64,000 bases of DNA, from contig CM069442.1 in NCBI GenBank assembly GCA_035610835.1, positions 3,508,444 to 3,572,443 on the forward strand. Reading direction: 5' to 3'. Below are positions 58,689 to 64,000 of this stretch, one piece after another. Source of the DNA: Ophiura sarsii (lineage: Eukaryota > Echinodermata > Ophiuroidea > Amphilepidida > Ophiuridae). A program made the translations under genes and the position numbers. The notes under the pieces were generated by a model. That model was not told the origin of the DNA. It worked only from the letters and a program-made list of their open reading frames with translations, and did not search any database. Every line of letters begins with the position of its first letter. Within the stretch, counting starts at the first letter, position 1.

Positions 58689-58985
58689 TGGAGGTGTCCA
58701 GCAAGCACAACATTGTGCATCATATGTTAGAAAAATAATTATGGAGCCCAAAATGCGTTGATATGTATAACAACACATCATACTTTAATATCATGAAAAC
58801 GAATAAAAACACCATCTCTCAACATGCCATATTTAAAAATTTGCGGTAATCAAAAGTCCCTGTATCAATGACGTCATGATTATTGGTGCTCAAATTTGCG
58901 CAAATGCTTTATATAACTATGATTTCATTGATACCGGGACATTCGATCACCGCACATTTTTTGATAACTACGCTATTTGGGCTCG
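58689..58985. mobile_element. Copy B of the CRE-bearing foldback family, right end missing
   Basis: Preceded by TTAA (58685-58688). Begins TGGAGGTGTCCAGCAAGCAC and follows the 34116-34526 element through GTTAGAAAAATAATTAT, CATCTCTCAACATGCCATAT and GGGCTCGATAATTATTTTTA, where it stops before the right tip. The left arm carries TGACGTCA at 58869-58876. The sequence that follows (59000-59090) resembles 32252-32345. Confidence 0.75.
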
Positions 58986-59457
58986 ATAATTATTTTTATT
59001 GGTTCTGGAGATGGACTTTGAAAGTTGGGAAAGGTTTCTGAAAAATCTGTTTTGTAATATGGTAAAACTAATATACAACCGCGTGGAAACATAATACTAT
59101 AGTATCCTTGTTAAAAGTCTGTTCTATTCCATCATGTACCATTGAACTAACGACCAGTAAAGTTAGTTTCTTGCTTCATATCTTTATTATCAGGTCTTAA
59201 AAAGATTCGGGGAATTGAATGAGCTTATTGTTGAGGAATCTGGAAGAAAATGTTAAGCCTGCAAAATGAAGATGAAGGGGACTAAAGATTAGGTCTGCCA
59301 TAAAGATAAATATAGCAATTGGGTATGACATATAATATTGTTCAGAAAATGTAGTGCATTGCAAAATGAAATTCAACTTGGTCTAAATAAAGTGAAATTG
59401 TCACCATCTTCCTGCAAAGTGGGCTCTTTTTCCAGCTCTGACTTGATTATTATTCAC

Positions 59458-59640
59458 TGTTATAGGCTATCCCATTTTAAAGCCATACACCCTGTATGGA
59501 AGACATTATCGGAATCTTTTCCACTAGGAGTGTGGATTTCAAACAGGGTGACCTGAATGGGTGGCTCCATAAAATCTACACTCCCTGTGTGGAAGTTTAA
59601 GGTCATGTCTTCCATAGGGGGTGTAACAATTTTAACAGGC
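59458..59640. repeat. Dispersed repeat fragment with inverted ends
   Basis: GGCTATCCCATTTTAAAGCC with ACACCCTGTATGGAAGAC on the left is loosely mirrored by GTCTTCCATAGGGGGTGTAA on the right. GAGTGTGGATTTCAAACAGG and TAAAATCTACACTCCCTGTG lie inside. Probably an old inverted-repeat element. Confidence 0.5.
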
Positions 59641-60623
59641 AAAGCCTGGTGTGGTATAAAGCATGCTGGCTGGGGTGCTACTCACCTGGTACAATATTTA
59701 TGGTTGATGGTTTAACTTTGCAGGGGAAATATAGGGGATCGCTGTCTCAGAAATAACTTGGTAAAGAGAGCCATTTATGCCAGTTTACTGACTGACTTTG
59801 TGTTGTCATCCTCGCTTGGCAAGAAAACCTATTCCAGGTGCTAAACCACTGAACATGTCTATGCAAACCTCCTCAGCATTTTTGCTTTGAACTTGTTCAA
59901 GGGCTAAAACCATAACAGGGGCACTATATATATGGGGGGGGGGGCATGTCAGTTTGTGTCAGGCAAATGTTCTTATTTCGCCACCATAAGCGGTGAAGTG
60001 TTTTTACATTTTTTTATTTATGTTTTCCTGATACAATGTGTTGGGTGGGTCAAGTTTTTTTTTACTCATCAGTTTTCAAGATACTTTCAATTACACCCCC
60101 ACCCCACCCCTCCCCTGAGAATATAACGGTGCACTCCTAAGAGGTGTGTTCTGTCCAATGTTATAGAACCATGTAACAGATAATGTAAGATGGAAGTTTG
60201 GCAAAATAAAACATATACATTTAGGGGGATTTTTTATTTTCAAGGTAAGTTTTGCATGCTCTGCTAATATTATATACAATAAGATTGCCTTAGCATGTCT
60301 GATTGCTTTGATTTGCCTTACTTTGCTGCATGACTGTTTGATTTGTATCGCAAAACTTGTAATTATAGTTAAGCTTGAAAAACATTCAACTTGAATCCAT
60401 TGCCTGTCAGCTTTTAGTGCAGTTCATCCATGTTGTATATTCTTAAAACAAAGTGAACTTTGTCTCATTCCACTCTGATCTGGTGCCTTCTGGCCACACT
60501 TTCAATGTCATGGAACCAGACAGAAACCACTAACCTTGCCTAACAGTGAGAGTGGCCCATTTAATCAGCCTATTTTGTTGTTTAAATGCAAGTAGATCGA
60601 CATTGAAGTTTGGTTTGATCATA
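59641..60623. other. Intronic stretch, no gene seen
   Basis: A short G tract (59934-59943) and a CCACCCC-rich patch (60096-60115) only. Confidence 0.5.
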
Positions 60624-60874
60624 CACTCTTAGAAAAAAGTAGAATCTAAACAGGTTCTTGAACTGTCCTGTATGTGGAACCGTTAAAAATTCTAGGAATT
60701 TACCAAAATGGTTCTAGAAAGAACCTAAAAAGGTTCTTTCCTAGTGCACAGAACCTAAATTGGTTCCAGAAAGAACCTTGTTGGATTCTTTTTAAAACTG
60801 TTTAATATATAGAACCTTTTTACACTGAGGGTTATAGACATACAGGACAACTAAAAACTTTTTTTCTAAGAGTG
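60624..60874. mobile_element. TA-flanked MITE with CACTCTTAGAAAAAA ends
   Basis: The tips CACTCTTAGAAAAAAGT (left, mirrored by ACTTTTTTTCTAAGAGTG on the right) are flanked by TA (60622-60623 and 60875-60876). The interior repeats AGGTTCTT, AGAACCT and GGTTCTAGAAAGAACC in both orientations. 251 bp, non-coding. Similar CTCTTAGAAAAAA-ended MITEs are widespread in animals (general knowledge). Confidence 0.75.
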
Positions 60875-60876
60875 TA

Positions 60877-61296
60877 ACATAAAATATAGCTGAATATCCT
60901 CATTTTAAAGTATGGTACAATACTTGATTCGGTTACCAAAAATTAATGAAAGAAATCAGACATTCCAAAATAATAGAAAATATAATACAATTTGATAAAA
61001 ATGGAAAGATGTAGATTCAACCTTCTTGTACTCAAGTCATGTTTTTGCTGATTATAATTGCCTTCAATTTTTTCGGCTGTCAGTTGATATAAAAACAATT
61101 AGCGATTTGTGCTTCTTTTTCTTTCTTTTTTCATTTTTTTGCAAAGAAAATCACTTTTAGGAATGTTTCCCAACAGAAAAGTTGTCATTTTGACAAGCTT
61201 TAGCTACACAGTTGTCAAAATATTGTTTTGTTTTTCCTTCTTCAAATGGGGTCAGGACAGTTGCAAGTCGTAGTACCGCCATCTTCTATGAGGACC
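60877..61296. other. Intronic stretch, no recognisable feature
   Basis: AT-rich unique-looking sequence between the MITE and the 26-bp array. Confidence 0.5.
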
Positions 61297-61885
61297 TGCA
61301 CCCACCCACCCACCCATATGAGGGCCTGCACCCACCCACCCATATGAGGGCCTGCACCCACCCACCCATATGAGGGCCTGCACCCACCCACCCATATGAG
61401 GGCCTGCACCCACCCACCCATATGAGGGCCTGCCCCCACCCACCCATATGAGGGCCTGCACCCACCCACCCATATGAGGGCCTGCACCCACCCACCCATA
61501 TGAGGGCCTGCACCCACCCACCCATATGAGGGCCTGCACCCACCCACCCATATGAGGGCCTGCACCCACCCACCCATATGAGGGCCTGCACCCACCCACC
61601 CATATGAGGGCCTGCACCCACCCACCCATATGAGGGCCTGCACCCACCCACCCATATGAGGGCCTGCACCCACCCACCCATATGAGGGCCTGCACCCACC
61701 CACCCATATGAGGGCCTGCACCCACCCACCCATATGAGGGCCTGCACCCACCCACCCATATGAGGACCTGCACCCACCCACCCATATGAGGGCCTGCACC
61801 CACCCACCCATATGAGGGCCTGCACCCACCCACCCATATGAGGGCCTGCACCCACCCACCCATATGAGGGCCTGCACCCACCCAC
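61297..61885. repeat. Minisatellite, about 22 x 26 bp, next to a LIM exon
   Basis: Very uniform units: ACCCACCCACCCATATGAGG, then GCCTGC. Rare variants are GAGGACC and CCTGCCCCC. The C-rich strand is the sense strand of the host gene. The minus strand is open in all three frames because 26 is not a multiple of three and the unit has no stop, giving false ORFs of up to 259 codons. The array ends about 50 bp before the acceptor of exon f. Confidence 0.96.
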
Positions 61886-61936
61886 TCATATAGGAAACTG
61901 ATACATTACAAAGTTTGTTATTGTTGTTGTTTACAG

Positions 61937-62022
61937 TGGTCCGTTTGTGAAAGTAAGGAACAGGAGCTTGCATCCAGAGTGCTTCAAGTGTGGAACATGT
62001 GGATGTAGTCTGCGTAACCAAG
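61937..62022 (+). CDS. PDLIM/Zasp-like: PDZ-LIM gene, exon f: core of the LIM domain
   Basis: Completes a Val codon and encodes GPFVKVRNRSLHPECFKCGT and CGCSLRNQ. It supplies His, Cys, Cys and Cys of the double zinc finger (H-P-E-C-x2-C-x2-C), 16 residues after CEGC in the previous exon. FVK.R...LHPECFKC is the ALP-type LIM signature, shared by vertebrate PDLIM1-4 and by the first LIM of insect Zasp52. The acceptor is GTTTACAG at 61936 and the donor GTAACT at 62023. One Gly base is left over, which fits exon g. The short reach between the 26-bp array and the acceptor leaves a TTGTTATTGTTGTTGTTTAC polypyrimidine-like stretch. Confidence 0.94.
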
Positions 62023-62106
62023 GTAACTGTCCAAACAAAACAAAAACAGGCTCATTAATATTGTTTGTGCAGTACTGCCAAACACCCAGTACTGGAATAT
62101 ACTTAA

Positions 62107-62590
62107 GGGGGGTGTGGACTCTCAGGTACAGCCTCCGTAAAACTATTGTAACTTCTTCATTATTCATTTAATCTATATAAAAGTATACATTTTCTTGAAG
62201 GAAAGGGTTCATTGAATCCAACCATGAACATGAAACATGTTTTCTTTTACTTCCAAAATCATGAAAATCACATTTTTTTTGGCACTTTTGGGTCTATATT
62301 TCAAAAAATAAATAAGATATTACTAAAAAAAAACACGTTCCCTGGGAATTTTATTAAGATAAAAACTAGTATGAACAAATTTGACAAAATATTTTTTGAG
62401 TTATCTTTGCAGAACCTAAAATGGGTCAAAAAACATGTTTTTTATAATTTTCTCCAAAATGGTCAATTTCATGTTCATGGTTGGAATCATTGAACCCTTC
62501 AAGAAAATGTATACTTTTATATAGATTAAATGAATAATGAAGAAGTTACGGTAGTTTTACGGAGGCTGTACCTGAGAGTCCACACACCCC
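62107..62590. mobile_element. TTAA-flanked foldback element in intron f-g
   Basis: TTAA at 62103-62106 and 62591-62594. The tips start GGGGGGTGTGGACTCTCAGG (left) and GGGGTGTGTGGACTCTCAGG (complement of right). The inverted arms extend about 125 bp with few differences, through CTATATAAAAGTATACATTT and AACCATGAACATGAAA. No coding. A remnant of the same family lies in intron c-d at 46608-46890. Confidence 0.88.
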
Positions 62591-62594
62591 TTAA

Positions 62595-63075
62595 TGGCTT
62601 CATTGAGTATATCTTAATGACTTCATTGAGTATATGAAGCTTTTTTAAAAGCTTGTACAAGTTGTTAAAACAACCTGTACAGTGCTCTTTTCCAAAAGAA
62701 ACCATTATCAGAATTGGCTGATGTCATTAAGTATCTTCTATTCAATATAAAATGTAGATTAAATAGAGGTGAAAAGCTTTTGTTCTCCAAACTTATGAAA
62801 TATGTAAGCTCTTTATGATGAATCATCTATAAGCATATATTTAGCACTGTCTCCCCAGACATGTATAAGCTCTTCGTGAGTTATTTTCAATGACGCTTTG
62901 CATATATGCTATTGTTTTTGTAATAATTTGCTCTGACTTTGTATTGATATGTTGTATATGCGAAATAAATAAAACTCGTAAATAAATAAACTCGTAAAAA
63001 GCCCTGTTGACAGTCTGTTGAAATCTTCTTTGAAAGGAAGTCTTCTTATGCATGAAAAAAATGTGCCCTTTATTT
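62595..63075. other. Rest of intron f-g, no gene seen
   Basis: Contains the doublet TGACTTCATTGAGTATAT-like phrases near 62597-62638 and otherwise nothing recognisable. Confidence 0.5.
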
Positions 63076-63180
63076 GATATGTTGTTAAGTGCCTTGAGGC
63101 CCCTTTGGGCTAAGGGCACTATATAAGCGTTTGTTGTTATTATTATTATTACTATTATTGTTATTATTATTATTATTATT
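63076..63180. mobile_element. SINE 3' end with TTATTA microsatellite
   Basis: AAGTGCCTTGAGGCCCCTTT, then GGGCACTATATAAGCG and GTTGTTATTATTATT form the usual 3' end of a family of invertebrate SINEs. No tRNA-like head is recognised upstream, so it is 5'-truncated. Confidence 0.6.
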
Positions 63181-63415
63181 TGAACAAAATGTGGATAAAC
63201 AATTTATTTCGTATGCAGCATCTTATTTTAATCTTGGATGATCTTGCATGAATGATTTTCCAGGATCTTTCAGGAGTTCTTGTAGGAATTTTCCAGGATT
63301 GTTTTGTATTTTACACATTTGTTGCAGCATCTTTAGGTTTAGTGACCAAATTTACTGGCTGCATTGACTTACCGTCTCATTCACAAATATGTTCTGTTCA
63401 CTTTATGTCATATAG

Positions 63416-63506
63416 GTTATTTCTGGGTTGATGGTGGCATGTACTGTGAGAGAGACGCCAAGGCCAAGTCAACCCCACCACCAGGAGCCAATGTTGTCAT
63501 GTCAAG
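63416..63506 (+). CDS. PDLIM/Zasp-like: PDZ-LIM gene, exon g: end of the LIM domain
   Basis: Encodes GYFWVDGGMYCERDAKAKST, then PPPGANVVMSR. Cys and Asp of C-E-R-D are the last two zinc ligands, 17 residues after the previous Cys; Asp in the final position is normal for LIM domains. GYF.VDG.MYCE..A...S.PP.G is the C-terminal form of the ALP-type LIM; vertebrate PDLIM1/3/4 stop a few residues later. Here a strong donor (GTAAGT at 63507) follows after two bases of a codon, so the protein goes on, as in insect Zasp52 and nematode ALP-1, where three more LIM domains lie further on. That extension is inferred, not seen. Confidence 0.94.
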
Positions 63507-64000
63507 GTAAGTAATAAAATAATTATGTTGTTACAAAGTATAAGGCAGCAATAACTATATGCTGTTACTATAAATTGAATATAGGATAGCTGCCTGAAGT
63601 CAAGTCCGAATATGGGACAACTACACAACCATTTTCTACTACCTGCATCATGATTACTTTGCTGTTAGTGCCTGTACGGATATTATGCACCTGTATGGGT
63701 ACTGGGTACTGGTAAAGTACCAGTGAAGTACCACCAAAGCTGCAGCACAGTACCATTAATTCTGCTACTTTGTGGCTACTGTGGTTGTACCGCACTGTTC
63801 CCATACAGGTACTAAGCGTACAAAATCTGTACAGGTAATGGCAACAGAGTAACTGTGATGCCTGGTGTAAGAAAATGGCTGTGTATTTGATTACCCAGGA
63901 TGTGTTTTGAGATAGAGATCAAAATCTTGCACAAGGGAGCTATTATGTATTATGTAAATTAAGTATACAGGGAGTGCTGCCTTATAATTTGTTTTCCAAA
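63507..64000. other. Start of the intron after exon g
   Basis: No exon is visible up to the window end. It contains repeated GGTACTGG/AAGTACCAG phrases near 63690-63735 and AGGTACTAAGCGTACAAAA-like phrases near 63808-63840, perhaps a decayed inverted-repeat element. Confidence 0.5.

Noticed and set aside
61242..62021. Minus-strand Gly/Trp-rich ORFs of up to 259 codons
   Set aside because: Open in all three frames because of the 26-bp repeat, and the frame runs over the real LIM exon on the other strand.

Overview
This is animal nuclear DNA: AT-rich, with a spliced gene on the + strand, GT-AG introns of up to about 28 kb, and dense, layered transposon debris. It is not prokaryotic. The intron sizes, the load of miniature elements and a gene order like that of Zasp/ALP proteins suggest a marine invertebrate, possibly a deuterostome such as an echinoderm or hemichordate. 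The species is inference only.

The one well-supported host gene is the middle of an ALP/Enigma (PDLIM/Zasp) family gene. Seven exons join with matching phases: 16949-17100 (second half of a PDZ domain), 44897-44990 (PDZ-adjacent linker), 46116-46321 (ZM motif), 46947-47146 and 48974-49145 (Gly/Pro/Gln-rich linker, then the first zinc ligands of a LIM domain), 61937-62022 and 63416-63506 (rest of the LIM domain). The first half of the PDZ lies upstream of the window, and a good donor at 63507 shows that the gene continues downstream. Everything else is intronic or upstream of the first visible exon.

Mobile DNA dominates. A complete mariner-superfamily transposon (12529-14953) has TA target duplications, terminal inverted repeats of about 205 bp and an intact 363-residue transposase with DD41D spacing. 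Around it are many non-autonomous inverted-repeat elements. Six are flanked by TTAA (4303-5081, 7863-8327, 26497-26852, 30211-30681, 34116-34526, 62107-62590). Others are flanked by TA (7759-11512, 16054-16630, 20864-21687, 21746-22174, 29156-30057, 42144-42363, 60624-60874). One has a TAA duplication like PIF/Harbinger (4671-5071) and one an 8-bp duplication like hAT (21932-22095). Several are nested, so their order of insertion can be read. There are also SINE pieces with tRNA-like heads and two C-terminal scraps of non-LTR retrotransposon proteins.

Tandem repeats are the other main component: a 30/26-bp minisatellite (17618-18715), a 109-bp satellite inside an inverted-repeat element (38779-41566), a 63-bp array followed by a related 56-bp array (49597-51690), a three-monomer higher-order array (51983-52790) and a 26-bp array ending about 50 bp before the second LIM exon (61297-61885). 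These arrays produce long spurious reading frames. Long G or C tracts occur at many places, some at repeat borders. I found no convincing novel multi-gene system. The most useful observations are the intact DD41D transposon, the TTAA-flanked foldback set with a natural empty site, the graded minisatellite pattern, and a few low-confidence exon-like fragments in the large intron.
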